Origin: Pomphorhynchus laevis
Lineage: Eukaryota; Acanthocephala; Palaeacanthocephala; Echinorhynchida; Pomphorhynchidae
Assembly (NCBI GenBank): GCA_012934845.2
Contig: WNNJ02000347.1
Coordinates: 154,816-218,815, forward strand
DNA: 64,000 nucleotides
Direction: 5' to 3'
The notes below the pieces were generated by a model, which searched no databases, had not been told where the DNA came from, and worked only from the letters and a program-made list of their open reading frames with translations. This document shows positions 1 through 11,970 of the stretch, piece after piece. Both the position numbers and the translations under genes were made by a program. The stretch's first letter is position 1. Every line of letters starts with the position of its first letter.

Positions 1-739
1 ACGACTTGAAAAGTAATCGACAATTTCTCGACGATTTTTTGTTCAAAATCGGATAGAATGTCTTTGATAAAACAGCAACTTGTAACGTTATAAGCCGTGT
101 CTTAGGAACATGAACCGATAGATATAATAGCACAATTTCTGGATTGAATGAAGTCCACATCGGAATGAAGAGTACATAGTCAATGTATCTTTTGAATGAA
201 GAGTACACATACACAATTAGCAGGAGCAATTGTTTTGTTACTCAGATAGGACATAGTAGTAACATAGCGTTAATTAGTGTTGACAACATAGGACAGCAAT
301 TTATTCTGTTGATAGCAGTTGACTATCGAAATTTCGATATTTAAATAAAATAACTTTTTACTATACTCTCTCCACTAATTAACAACAGAAAAAATGAGTG
401 AACAGTCTATTTATAATATATAACGCAGCTTTGCGTCGCTTTACCCTCGGATATATTACACGTTACTTGTGATTGTAACATCTAGCAATGAAATAATTCG
501 AAAGTGAACGTAAATTCACTCTGGAAGAATGTTCAAGGAATGTCTCTGAACTAAATTAAATAATGAATAAAAAGTAAATGTCAAAAAAGCAAATAAATGA
601 AAATACGACCGAAATATTTCCTGTGTATAGTACGGAAATTATAAAAATTGACTAACTGACATGTGATATTTAGAGTAAATTGTTGTTTTTACATTTATAG
701 ATATTTTGAATAAAGCCATTTATTTGTGTTTCATTTCAT
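1..739. other. no gene seen; flank of the LTR element
   Basis: No coding region is visible. A short direct repeat (GAATGAAGAGTACA) lies near 160-215. At 305-350 a stem-loop is followed by GAAAT and an A/T-rich stretch, resembling hairpins found elsewhere in the window. It could be leader or LTR sequence of the element at 740-2330, but I found no matching copy on the other side. Confidence 0.4.
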
Positions 740-2330
740 TTTTTTCAAAATATTGTCCATGGATAAACTATTACAGTCGTCAATCCTCGACCTATGTCCT
801 GATCATGCTAATTGTGAACGATAATGGAATTATTGGCTTTAGCTATACGAAGCATTAATTCGTTAAATTGCGGATATTAAAGAAGTCCAAAAATCCGATA
901 TTTTGATTAACGACATACCATCATCAGTTTTTGAACTGATTGACGGTTCTGAATCTTACGATGCATCTATCTTTGTCTTGAAGAAAGCTTTTCAAAAATA
1001 TACAAGTGATGTATTTATCCGTCACAAACTTCGCAGTCTACGACAAGAATCAGCCCAAACAATAGACCAATACATTCGATTTCTAGAATCGCTGGGTCAC
1101 ATTTAAAGCTACATAAGCAGAGGAAAGGAACGTTATAACTTGTTTTTACGTGATACGTTTGTGGCCGGAATCGTTTCACAAACCATTCGCGAGCGATTAT
1201 TAGAGAATCAAATTCTGATGAGATACTTTCAATTAATGAAGTCGACGCTCAATTACCATCTGATATCGTGAATACAGAACATTCGACAGTAGTTGTGCTG
1301 CAATCCAAAATTATCAAAAATGCTATTTTCGCGGGAATTCGAAACATTCACGTTCTAGTTGACCAGCTCGTGATGTACGTTGCCGAAAATGTAACAAACA
1401 TTCACTTTGCGAAAGTCGGGCGGTCAATACATTCAATATCCTCGGCCGTAATAGATACAACTTTATCGATAGAAACCACTTAAGAAAATTTATCTAAGCC
1501 AAAAGTATACGAAATAACAATTAGTAGGCGAGCTTGTCATGCATTATTAGACAGTGGAAGTGCTATTAATTTAATTTGAAGTAATGTGATTAAGGCGTGT
1601 CAGCTTATCGAGCAATCGTCGAACCTAACGGTCAGCATGGCCTCGTCAATGCATAAATTCTCATTGAAAAGCATGGTATCTTGCTTGGTTCGTTTTAACG
1701 ACATGTGCTATACTGACGTTCGTTTGTTCGTCCTTCCAAACTTGGTTACATACGTGATTTAATGAAGCTCTTCATGAATCTTCATTATGATATAACGTTG
1801 AAATTAAATGGCAACTAACCTCAACTTGAAGTGAATTCAGTTATGAAAACCGAATCATCTTCATTATTTTCACATTGATTGCGCAAAATTGATGCACCAA
1901 TTGATTGCGTAAAATTAATTCATGCAAACTCATATTATGACATCACCGAGAGAGGAAATGGTATTGAGGATACTACATCTACTCGGTACTTATCAAGATC
2001 ACCAGTTACCGCTAAATCAATCGATGATAATTCGGACAAACACTTGGATCATGTATATCCAATCAATGATAGTAATGTCAATGAAGAAACTCCGGAGTCA
2101 TGAGAAAATAATATGAGCGATCCACTTGTACAAAGAGACTCAAACCTTAATGATGTAAAAGAATGATTGAGCGAGTATCGTGGACGGACTTAATGAATAT
2201 TTGGATAAAGTTCCAACCATGGAATTTAAACGATATTCATGAAAACCAAACGACTAGCATACATATCTAAATATATCGCTGGAGTGAATGATATGTGATA
2301 TTTATAGTTATCTACGTGTTTGGTTCACTA
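740..2330 (+). mobile_element. fossil Ty3/gypsy LTR retrotransposon, gag to protease part
   Basis: Remains of a Ty3/gypsy-type element, Mag-like by its gag. The gag part (about 903-1260) keeps the pattern of a capsid C-terminal region. A cysteine-rich nucleocapsid-like stretch follows near 1330-1430, and an aspartic-protease-like segment with the DSGS active-site pattern lies near 1520-1740. Reverse transcriptase and integrase are not seen downstream, and clear LTRs were not found. It is broken, with roughly ten breaks in the part present, and looks old. The family call rests on the gag and protease patterns read by eye. Confidence 0.6.
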
Positions 2331-2439
2331 ATTTAATTATCATCACTCAATTATCATATTTTTAAGTTCATCGTTGGCAATACTAACGCTAAACCTGGCA
2401 TATCGCAGCATTCACATATTCTTACCAATGTACAATACT

Positions 2440-2530
2440 GAATTTGATTATTTTTTATTTTAATTTATTGTTGGACCTGTAAATGGCTCCGTCCATATTT
2501 GCCACATTAAATAAATTCTATTCTATCACA
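2440..2530 (+). mobile_element. CR1/L2-like LINE 3' tail fragment
   Basis: The stretch has GGACCTGTAAATGG, then TTTGCCACATTAAATAAA, then a short TTCTAT repeat. This is the layout of the tails at 6571-6625 and 18127-18180 (GTGGGCTTGTAAG, CATTTGTCACGTTAAATAAA and a microsatellite). Only the tail is left. Confidence 0.5.
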
Positions 2531-2800
2531 GGTAGAATATAATTTATAGTCCTCATCTGCTGGCTGCAGAGGAGGACTAAATAAGATTATTTAGTCCTAA
2601 ATAATTATTTAGTCCTTATTTAGTCCTAAATAATTATTTAGGACTAAATAAGTTTATTTAATCATCATGCAGATGATTAAATAAACATGATTTATTTAAT
2701 AAATCATAGGCAAGATGAGTAAAATCATCTTGCTAAATATACACAGAGTATATTAGCAACAATCGGGACTTTTACAACTTCATGATTGTCGTCATGATGG
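2515..2800. repeat. row of adjacent perfect hairpins
   Basis: At least six inverted repeats sit end to end: a stem GTCCTC/GAGGAC near 2551; a 10-bp stem GGACTAAATA/TATTTAGTCC; a perfect 38-bp palindrome at 2615-2652; a 15-bp stem with a 5-nt loop at 2652-2686; a 21-bp near-palindrome ATGATTTATT/AATAAATCAT; a 9-bp stem GCAAGATGA/TCATCTTGC near 2711-2734; and an approximately 12-bp stem TTGCTAAATATAC/GTATATTAGCAA at 2731-2762. A 6-bp stem ATTCTA/TAGAAT opens the row and TCATGA/TCATGA closes it. No protein is encoded. I know no family with this layout. Confidence 0.75.
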
Positions 2801-2879
2801 TTTTGATAGAATAACAGGAAGAGTAATAGTAACAGTAACAGTAATTTTTATCTCATTCATAAGATACCTAAGGTTTACC

Positions 2880-3180
2880 ATTACGGTTAAATAGTCGGCC
2901 AGATCAGACTTAATATATTTAAACTCATCCTAAAGAAATCTAGATAGGCCTTGAAACGGGTCCAGCATCTGTCATTAAGAGGGCGTGCTCAGATACGCTT
3001 TTGGAGTACCTGGATTACCTACCATCGTATGCCTCGACTAACCTCTCGGGTGTGTGAAAGACCCTGAATGATTCAACAAGAGGGCGGCGCATTGGTGTAA
3101 GCTAGAGGGATCTGATCCCCCTGGATCGTTATGGATGAAGTGAGAAGACTGAACTTAACGATTGATTATTGCTGTGTTTT
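2880..3180 (+). mobile_element. 3' end of an I/Jockey-like LINE
   Basis: This segment aligns by eye with 33185-33440, the end of the LINE at 30330-33510. Shared words in order are a CTAGAT..GCCTTGAAACG-like start, CAGCATCTGT, GTACCTGG/GTACTTGG, GTGTGAAAGACCC, GATGGTTCAA-like and GAGGGCGGCG. It is a 5'-truncated, diverged copy. Confidence 0.6.
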
Positions 3181-3189
3181 ATATGTCAT

Positions 3190-5270
3190 TAGCTGCATGC
3201 TTTAGTAAACGAATCTATTATTATTTCATTAGTGGCAAATTTAAGAATAATTAGGTTAAGATTATTGCGTATTGATGTTTAGGGGTTTCTATATAAACAA
3301 CAACGGGGAAGCATTTAGCAACTTACTGTTTGTTTAGTGTTTCTAACTTTATTTTCGCTTTTAAGCATACCCAAATAAAAAATAAATGAAATTAATTTAG
3401 TCATAATGTGGTCAGTCATTTCAAATTGTCGTATTTTATGAATTTCCGCATTACTTCTTCTGCTTGATGTTAATTCGAATGACTAAAAACTTATCCGAAA
3501 GACAAATAGGCTCACAAGTGATGTCCTGGATGGATAAACCGCCTCTGCAAAACCAAAAATACGTCAAGTTATAGAGAGGTTAATAATCTCTATATAAGAA
3601 TTCATCTTTTATGTAGTTCAAATCGGAAACATAATCTTAACAAAAGCCAAATAGAAAAATTAAGGGCATCCAAGGTTAAGAATCAATAGTTGGTTTTCGC
3701 TAAAATGTTGGTTCCGTAATTTCGATATCATTAACTTAGTAGCATAAAACTTTCAATCCACATTAGAAATAAATTTTCTAAGACAATACGATCTGTTATT
3801 TTTTAGAATGGGACCCGGAGACTAGGATATATTTGATAAAATTTTTATTTTTAAAATGAGGAAGGTTATTTCCGATAAAGCGCATTTTTACCAAACGCTT
3901 TTTTATCGAACGCAGTTAGTAGTTTCTAAATATTGTGCTTATAAAAATATCTTTAACATGGATTTACTAGTTCATTACTGATTTGTTTGATGCTACATAC
4001 TAGAAATATTTTATAAATATTAGATTTTATATTTTAATGTAAAATTTATTAAATTTATATATTAGTTGATATGCAATTTACATATTTACTTATAAATATA
4101 TAAATAAATATTATATATTTACGTATATATTCACTTATATATACAACTTATATACATTAGAACCAACAAACTAATGATTTCAAATAGTTTATAATGATCC
4201 ATTATCGATAAAGAATTTTTGAAGCTGGACCAAAGTAAGGAGAAAAAAATTATATGGTATTTTATATTTCGATAACAGAGGTTAGCGAAATATCGAATAA
4301 AATTTTCCTCATTTCTTTGATCCAGTTCTAAAAATTCTTAAACTATAAATAACTAGTGTAAAAATTGCAAGTAACAGTAAACAAGTGAAGGTTTTCAAAT
4401 TACAAACTATATTTTCACCTACGAACACTGATTTGATTTAAAATCAGAAATGATTTCAATTAAATTTGTAAAATCTAAGACAAAAGTTGTTCATAAAATC
4501 TAATTGCCGAAGAAGCAGACGAGTCGAGTGATCGTCAGCCAACATTAAAAAGACCAAAACGTGTGAAACGTAGGTATTGAATCAGTAGCTGATGAGGTCC
4601 ACCAATACTGAAATGAACCGTACTGCTGTTGGCTTATAGATAAGATTAAAATAGCGAGTGGAATAAGAATATTTATCAAAATTCTTCACATTAATATACA
4701 ATATTTAAAAATACCTAAATATATTTAAGTCTAAAATTTGTTTACCAGTATTATATAGTAACGTATATTTACTAGACATAAAATTTGCATTAAAAGAAAT
4801 TACATTATCGATATTTATCGATTTTATAATATTGAAAATAAGGATACGAATTCTTAAATTGATGACATTTCTTAAAATTCAGCAATTTGATTCACTGATT
4901 GTATTTATGTAGTCAAGAATTGGCATGTTTAAACATCTTAAGGAATTTTTGATACTTTAGAATCAGCCAATATATATCCTATCAAATTCTGTCAAAGCAA
5001 TTATTCGTCCGTCTGAATAATGCCAATACTTATCCGAAACGGCACAAGTTGTCTTCTAATCTAAGTCATTGTTTACACGACGTCATTATAAATAGGAAAC
5101 TGAAAATGACTTTAAAAATATTATACATAACTTTCACATTTATAATTGGTTCGCCCATTTCGTATACTATTTAGATATATGTTGACTTATATTTGTACAT
5201 TAAATGCAGGTGTATACATCTGTTCTAAAGTAATTTAGCAAAGTTGCACATTTTACTTATATTGCACAAT
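3190..5270. other. no gene seen
   Basis: AT-rich sequence without a convincing coding region. It contains the foldback repeat at 4185-4346. A CTGATGA at 4587 lacks a matching GAAA strand. Confidence 0.5.
4185..4346. repeat. foldback (MITE-like) element
   Basis: The ends are inverted copies: TAGTTTATAATGATCC...AAGAATTTTTGAAGCTGGACC on the left mirrors GATCCAG...AAAAATTCTTAAACTATA on the right. The centre is itself palindromic, with TTTCGATAAC, AGAG and GTTAGCGAAA. The same end and centre words recur at 27343-27560 and, in pieces, at 46660-46985. Confidence 0.6.
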
Positions 5271-5275
5271 TTATT

Positions 5276-5647
5276 TCAATAGATCTTCTCGGAAAGCTTA
5301 GTGCCAAGCTTTTTTTTCAAACTGGAAAATTTTTGATTTATATTCTGTATCACATGATTCGCTCCACTACATCTGTTTTTCCGGTAGTTCTGTTCAGGTA
5401 TATTACCACTCTTCTTAAATTCAAGTAATAACTTATTCAGTGTCTGTACTCGTTTCTTAAATATTTGGGAAACCTTTGTAGCGTCATAATCTTCCTCGAA
5501 CTCACATCTGCATTCAACATCGCCGATCATTATATTCTTCTCTATCGGCTCCGCCATTAATAGTTTTCCTCTTATCAATCTGACCGTTCTTTTAGTTTTC
5601 ATTTTGCTTCTGTCTCTCAAACGTCTTCTCTCAAACACGGTGTTCAT
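5276..5647 (-). CDS. unrecognised small basic protein, 123 aa
   Basis: An open frame of 123 codons begins at an ATG (5645-5647) and ends at 5276. The predicted protein is rich in Lys and Arg. It has an Arg-rich start, an acidic middle patch (CRCEFEEDYDATK) and a helical, Leu/Lys-rich C-terminal half. I do not recognise a family, signal peptide or membrane segment. The length is above chance for this base composition, but there is no conserved motif, promoter or splice evidence. It lies just upstream of, and opposite to, a truncated LINE at 5660, so it could be a chance frame or a decayed repeat. Confidence 0.3.
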   Translation of the reverse strand: MNTVFERRRLRDRSKMKTKRTVRLIRGKLLMAEPIEKNIMIGDVECRCEFEEDYDATKVSQIFKKRVQTLNKLLLEFKKSGNIPEQNYRKNRCSGANHVIQNINQKFSSLKKKLGTKLSEKIY

Positions 5648-5659
5648 CAAGCTCAGTAC

Positions 5660-6640
5660 TAGGTCTTGTTATGTTCTCCCTTCTTTTGGGTGATCTCTCT
5701 TCAATAACCAGAACACACAATTTTCATGTTATGTAATATGATGATATTCTCTTCTACTTTTATCTCCCCTCCTCTCGAATCGATGATCTTTCATCCACTT
5801 CCTCCGCTTGCCTCTTATCCTTTTCCCAGCACTTTGCTTTTTCTATCTTACTCAATCCTTAAAGTCTAAAATCATGTGGATAATTCCCTCTCACCTCAAA
5901 ATTACTCCACCTGCCGTATACATCTACTCAACCATTCTTCCTGTCGTTAATGATATCGTATTCCTCGATTTCCACTTTGACAACCATCTTTCTCTCAAGC
6001 CATTTGTTTCCAATAAAGTTCGATCCTCGTTCCTGCTACCCCGTGATATTCGTCATATTCGTAGGCTGATCGATTTTTGCTCCTCTATTTCTCTTTTATC
6101 CGCCCTCTTATTTTCTCAAATTGATTATTGCCTTAGCCTGTTTTCCAAATCTCCCAAAACCACTCTCCAATTTATCCAACGGATTGTAAACTCAGCAGTT
6201 CGCGTTCTTCTACGTCTCCGCCGTTTTGACCATATATATCAACAATATTTTCTGGATTCCAACAATTAGCCATCGTGCCCAGTTTTGTTTAATTATCCTG
6301 ACCCATCGTGTACTGCATCGCAATTCCCTTTTATACTTAATCTTCCATATCTCGATAAATATCGTCCTGCTTATTTATCCTTAAGATCATATAATTCTAT
6401 TCTCCTCTGCACTCTAAATCATTTTAAAAATAATCGCTCCGTTATCTTCCTGTTGTTGCTCCTCTTGCCGGGAATTCGCTTTCTTCGTGCATCCGCTCGA
6501 ATTCCTTGTTCATACTATTAAAGATTTGTATTGGGGATTATTTTTTTATCAGTTTGATCATTTTTTATTTTTAGTGGGCTTGTAAGCGCGCCGCTGGCAC
6601 TCATTTGCCACTCAAAATAAATTTCTCTTTTTTTCTCTAT
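5660..6640 (+). mobile_element. CR1/L2-like LINE, 5'-truncated
   Basis: Three broken frames cover the end of the reverse transcriptase and its C-terminal region. The segment SQIDYCLSLFSKSPK...QRIVNSAVRVLLRLRRFDHI matches the usual SRLDYCNSLFSGLPK...RVQNAAARVLTRTRRFDHI block of CR1/L2 elements. The tail at 6571-6625 reads GTGGGCTTGTAAG, then CATTTGCCACTCAAAATAAA, then a TTTC run. The 5' part is missing, as in ordinary truncated insertions. It ends about 350 bp from the end of the opposite-strand copy at 6965-10420. Confidence 0.8.
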
Positions 6641-7058
6641 TTTTATAAACCAATTTAAACATTTTTAATTTTATATTTTATATGCATTACACATTTGTTA
6701 AATAAATTTAATCTTAAAATATCATCATTCAATATCTATTTTTATTAGTCCTAAATAGTTTTTAAAATTTAAAACGTTTTAAGCTTACAATTATGAGTAC
6801 AAGAAATATTATCGCTCTTTAAGTACAAGAGAGATTAAACAGCGTTGAACTACATCTACGCAAATTGGCATTTAAACGTTTAAATCACCGAACACAATTT
6901 TATTTATTTTTAAACAATTTCAAAGCGTCACCCAGATTTAACAATAATGCCTAATGCCGTATTTGTCTTTCACGTTTCTTTAATAATTTATTTAACGTGA
7001 CAAATGCGTGCCAGCTGCACGCTTACAAGCCCACTAACTAACAAAATAACATCAAAAG

Positions 7059-7595
7059 TCAAGCAGCTAAATTAATTAAATTGTTTAAATGGGATTGGAT
7101 TTGGTATTTGAAGCATGCCAGGGGTTGATTGGCGTATATGAATGACAGCTGGTTCCACGAGAGAGGAACATCCACAATGAAGGAGCGGAGTCCAAAATAG
7201 GTAGAGTAATTTACGACATGTAAAAGAAAGAAATTACGGAAACGCAAGGAACAGTAAACAGGACGAGAATTATCAAGAAAAGTAAGGTTGAGAAATGAAG
7301 GGGTATGAAAGATTACAGGGCGAAAAGCAGTAAGAAGTCGAATTTGAACTTGACAATAAATAATAGGCAAATCGAGAGAAGCAAGATGGTAGTATATTTG
7401 ATCAAAACGACGAAGATGAAAGAGAATTCGGACGGCTACGTTGACGATGCGTTGTAAGGGAAGAGTGGATTTAGGTGAGTTGGAAAATAGACTAAGACAG
7501 TAATCAAGTCTTGAGAATAGGATAGAAGATTGGAGAGTCATACAAGAAGGAAATTTAATCAATCTACAATATTGACGGAGGTTGCGGGGAATCAA
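7059..7595 (-). pseudogene. LINE reverse transcriptase C-terminal region
   Basis: An open stretch of about 178 codons encodes the post-catalytic part of a CR1/L2 reverse transcriptase: LRQYCRLIKFP, SRLDYCLSLFSNSPKSTLPLQRIVNVAVRILFHLRRFDQI, then FLDNSRPVYCSLRFRN and SFIVDVPLSWNQLS, as in the usual 'LR..N..L.VP......G.RSF...AP..WN.LP' ending. It stays open although the upstream polymerase part is shattered. Confidence 0.75.
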
Positions 7596-9090
7596 AGTAA
7601 ACGAACGTACTTAATTCTGAACGAAATGTTTAAGTGAAAGTCGGTTGTCGAAATGGAAGCCTATGACAACTAGATTACTAACGATATGATGATTATATAA
7701 GTTAATGATACGGAGGGAGGATTTAAGTCGATGCGTCGAGGATGGATCTACATAATTCTTGATTTATTAGAATTCAAAGAAAGACGAAGGGAAGATTGAG
7801 TCAAGACAGTTTGACGCAGAAACACTGATATCATGAATACCATAAGCAGGTGTATGAGTATAGATGATAATGTCATTAGCATATTGCATAACATTGAGGT
7901 TAAATGTATGAGAAATCAAAGACAAATCACCGAGAAGAAGAGAGGAAAGAAAGGGCCTAATACGGAGCTTTGTGGAACACCGGACGGGATGGAAGAATGA
8001 TGGGAAATAAAAGAGTTAGAACAGACGCGAAAAGTACGGTTTGATAGATATGAAGAAAACCAAGCTACAGTGGGTAAAGAGAAGCCATAATCATGACGAA
8101 GACGATGGATAATCGTCGAGTGATCGACGATGTCAAAACAGATGAGATATCAAGATAAACTATGACACTACATAATTTTAGATCGCGCGAGATGAGTAAG
8201 ACTTTGTAAACTTTAAGACATGCAATTTCAATAGAGTAATTTGAGTGAAAAGCGGCTTGGAAGTGAGGAAATTAGTGGGATGAAAAGAGATATACATTAA
8301 CTTGCTTGAAAACAAGACGCTTAAGGAGTTTATAGAGTGATGGGATAAATGAGATATGATGGTACGAAGATGGTAGTGAGGGTTGAGATATTGCTTTTTG
8401 AGGAGAGCAAAAGTGGCGCATTTCCAGTTGGAAGAATATGTGCGGCTGCGGATAGACAAGTTGAACAATGTAGTTAAGAAGAGTGATATAAACGATCAGA
8501 TATTTTTTAGCAAGTGAGTGGGAATTAGGTCAGAAGGAGAGGTTTTATTAGGTAATGAGAGAAGAACCGAAGAAACTTTATCAGACGAAACGTGAAGACG
8601 GTGGAATAGCTCTGGGAGGGAAGTATTTAAGTAGAAGAGACGATTCAAGGGACATATGAGTAGAAAGAAAGCAAATTAGATAGCTTAGATTGTAGATAAG
8701 AAAATTCATAAGGATTTATGTTACAAGAAGTAGATGATATTGAAAACATTGAGTTTACGATTTTCCAGTGATATTTAAAGTTGGGAGAGGACTCGAGTTG
8801 ATTTTGCCAAAAGAGAGTACGTTTAGTACGTATAAGAATGAGATGTGAACGGCGCAGAGAATAGTAGGAAGCACGGATGTTTGGAGTAAGTGAGTCGGGA
8901 TAACGTTTAATAAATAGAATAAACACACGAAAAGAGTTACGGAGTCGACGCTTAGGAAGACTGCAGTTTGAATCGAATCAGTGAGCATGGCGCATGCGCT
9001 GATAACGTCGTGATCAACTAGGCAAAAGTGACTTGTGAATAGTCGTAAGTTTAGAATCAAGCAGAATAAAGATCATCGTGAGAAAGACAG

Positions 9091-9931
9091 CTAAATGGAA
9101 GTAAAAAAGAGTGAAGTATTGAGTAAAGCTGCACATATAATAGAGATATCGAGAAGTTTCCAGGGTCGACTTAGAGTAGCTAATGCAGGAGGCGGAGAAG
9201 GAGGATGGGGACGAGTAAGAATTACAAGGAAATGTTCGGACAAACCAGGATCAGTAATTGACAAGAAGGTATATGCATTGAAGCAATTAGGAGCAGCAAT
9301 GATGTCGAGAGCACCGCCGAGAATATGAGTGGGGCTCGTTGAAAGTAATTTATAGTTAAAATCAGAAAACAGATTAGTTAGAGTGATCGAGTCAGAGTCA
9401 ACCGGGTGATTAAGACGAATGTTAAAGTCACCGAGAACAAAATAAGGAGTATAAGACAATGAACAGCGAGAAGGATGATGTTCTTTGTTCACTAAAGAAC
9501 ATACGTGAGGGTAGCTGAACCTGACGGTGTACAATCACAAGTTCGAGAGTGAAAAGAGTGGATGATCTGCATATGAGCAATTCGAACGAATTGGAACGGG
9601 TGTTAGCATTTATTTTACGCAAAGACGTTGGGTGACGAGCAATGGCAACAATACCGCCATGGTTAGAAGCAGTATATGTGGACGAGACAATTGTACGAGC
9701 TAATTCAACTTGAGAACAACATGAGCGACACAGACAACGAATATCAAAATTGTCACTCAGAGTGTCAGGATTATGTAATGCAGAGAATATCGATAGATAA
9801 TTGATCGAAGATATCAAGGAGCAGATCATCTTTATGAAGAATGGAGCGAGTGTTGAAAAGACTAAGACGAAAAGTGTTGTCAGGAGCGATATCGACTGGC
9901 AAAGAAAAATGGCAGAGAGACGGGACGCCAT
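9091..9931 (-). pseudogene. LINE apurinic-like endonuclease domain remnant
   Basis: Two overlapping frames carry the endonuclease/exonuclease/phosphatase fold. ASNHGGIVAIARHP matches the usual 'GGGVAI' strand, and YFVLGDFNIRLNHP matches the catalytic GDFN motif. This is followed by FSDFNYKLLSTSPTHILGGALDIIA, the normal 'PTH..G..LD' region, and DPGLSEHFLV for the 'SDH' motif. The enzyme would nick target DNA for target-primed reverse transcription. The frame is interrupted, so the domain is a remnant. Confidence 0.8.
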
Positions 9932-10429
9932 CGGATTTTTGACCTCATGCGTACGACGTAAAAATTTTCGTTGATTTGGCGGATTGACAGGGATGACTCA
10001 ATGTTTGTTTCACGTCGATGTTTATCAATGCGAGTTAAATTAAGCTGGGCAATATCAGAATGGGAGGGGTCAGGATAGTTACGATAAGTAGATGAAGTGG
10101 TAATAATTTAAAAACGCTGAGAGAGTATCGAATAGGCATGTGAACTATGCCGGAACACTATTCTTAGGAGTGGTGGATTAAAATGGTTGGATTTAGTGGA
10201 TTTGTTTAAACGGATAAAAGATACAGGAGCGATATTATTGAAAAGAAATTGATTATCACCAGGAAGAATTGTTGAGAGGATAGACCTGAAAGCAGATACA
10301 TAATCATCGAGGCGACATTGAGGCGAAGCAGATTCGGGAAGCTTTAAGTTAGATATGATAATACATCGATCACGCGAAGGAAAACGATTACGTAGAAGTG
10401 GTGGACGGACAGGCAAGGGAGGAGTAGAT

Positions 10430-11300
10430 GCAGAAGAGCAGGTAAATGTGGAAATGACAGGGGTGCTTAAAGAGCACCAAATAGTTTAGTAGTACGTATT
10501 TTATTGTGAAATATGTAATGAATGTAATTCTAGTTCGTTGCGTTTTTAAATAACGATAAAACAAACGGACGTCTAGCAATAAAAACGGAATTTGATAAAA
10601 TATTTGGCCTAACTTTTATTTTGATCTTCCTTATAATTTTTATTTCTCTTTTATTACAGAAAATAGACAGCTTTTATACGGTATTTCCTTTCTCTCTTTG
10701 CTTTCACATTTGCGCGTTCGGCATCCGATTATTATACGAGCATCGAAACGTAATGTACTTGAACAATTTCTTTAGAATCCCTTTGTTATTTATAAAAATA
10801 ATTTTGTAAAAATTATTTTATAAAAAAGGAATTATTTCGATTTTAATTATTTTTTTGTTTTTATATTACATTATAATATTAAACACAAATGATGTAAATA
10901 TAAATAATGCATAACCTTTTGTCATTAATGCAATGGATGTTATCTTTTATTCAACAATAAAGCTAATTGGGATTTTTTATTAAAATTTTTATATGCCCAT
11001 GATAACTATATAAATATTTAATAAATATTGATAATGCCTTTTTACAATCGTGCATGCTTTCGTCATTGATATCTAGCAAAGAGTAAAACTGATTTGTTAA
11101 TTGAAATTTTTACATAAATTATAAGTAATAGAATCTATTGCAGATAGATTAGATCAATTAATCCAAGTATCAAAGCTTTTGATCTTTCGATTATGGTCTA
11201 CTTTACTGCACTGCGTTTATCAGTGTAATTAATCTTTTGACGCTTTTCATCTCTTATCTTATATATAAATTTTATATGCGATCCGGGATCTGTAACAGAT
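10430..11300. other. no gene seen
   Basis: AT-rich spacer between the LINE and the ribozyme repeat island. Open frames here are short, hydrophobic and unsupported. Confidence 0.5.
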
Positions 11301-11613
11301 GCGATCATATAGTTGATCGTCTAGGAGTGACGAGAGTTTGCAGGCTGAAGAATATACTCGATTCGAAACCCTCCCTAAAGATACGGAAAGAATTACTATT
11401 CGCGATCTCGAGCAATACCGATTCAAACGAAACTCTTAAGAATACATAGAAATAATAGATCCACTCAATCTCAGTTTCTTACAGTCAAGCATCCGAAAGT
11501 TTGATCCACTGGTTGTCAATGATGGTCTGCATTGCAAATTGTAGGATTTAAGCGCTAATGCCACCAACAATTTAAGCTAGATGTCGAAAATGCATTTTCA
11601 CAATGTCACAGAA

Positions 11614-11683
11614 GCAGCCGAAACGGCGTGTGATAGTTCATCTTACCGACGATGGCTGCCGGCTATCACATGACCGTCTAGGA
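11614..11683 (+). ncRNA. hammerhead-type ribozyme, permuted strand order (copy 1)
   Basis: All three hammerhead strands are present, in the order GAAA strand, CUGANGA strand, cleavage strand. Helix II halves are GCAGCC (11614-11619) and GGCTGC (11654-11659). GAAA is 11620-11623. Helix III starts ACGG/CCGT and extends with GTGTGATAG/CTATCACAT. The catalytic-loop strand reads CCGACGA (11646-11652), one change from CUGANGA. Helix I is TCTTA/TAGGA. Cleavage would follow C11678 (GTC). The CCGACGA change probably weakens this copy. Confidence 0.6.
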
Positions 11684-11970
11684 GTGCCGAGAGTTTGCAG
11701 GCTGAAGAATATGCTCGATTCGAAACCCTCCCTAAAGATACTGAAAGAATTACTATTCGCAATCTCGAGCAATACCGATTCAAACGAAACTCTTAAGAAT
11801 ACATAGAAAGAATTGATCCACTCAATCTCGGTTTCTTACAGTCAAGCATCCGAAAGTTTGATCCACTGGTTGTCAATGATGATCTGCATTGCAAATTGTA
11901 GGATTTAAGAGCTAACGCTACCAACAATTTAAGCTAGATGTCAGAAATGCATTTTCACAATGTCACAGAA

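Larger units (their letters stand above)
6965..10420 (-). mobile_element. CR1/L2-like LINE, nearly full length, decayed
   Basis: Read on the minus strand, the parts come in the expected order. ORF1-like sequence lies at 10416-10108 (IIISNLKLPESASPQ...PPLLRIVF, resembling the LINE ORF1 'NLPES...RLLKVVF' pattern). The endonuclease follows (9931-9091), the reverse transcriptase (about 8926-7600), then the C-terminal block with SRLDYCLSLFSNSPK (7595-7059). The tail CTTGTAAGCGTGCAGCTGG...GTCACGTTAAATAAA lies at 7036-6980. Many stops and frame changes show it cannot encode working proteins. The same family occurs at 5660, 17400, 50775, 58070 and 58940. Confidence 0.85.

Noticed and set aside
1211-4600. 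CTGATGA at 1211 and 4587 as ribozymes
   Set aside because: No stem II partner followed by GAAA is found at usable distance; expected by chance in AT-rich DNA.
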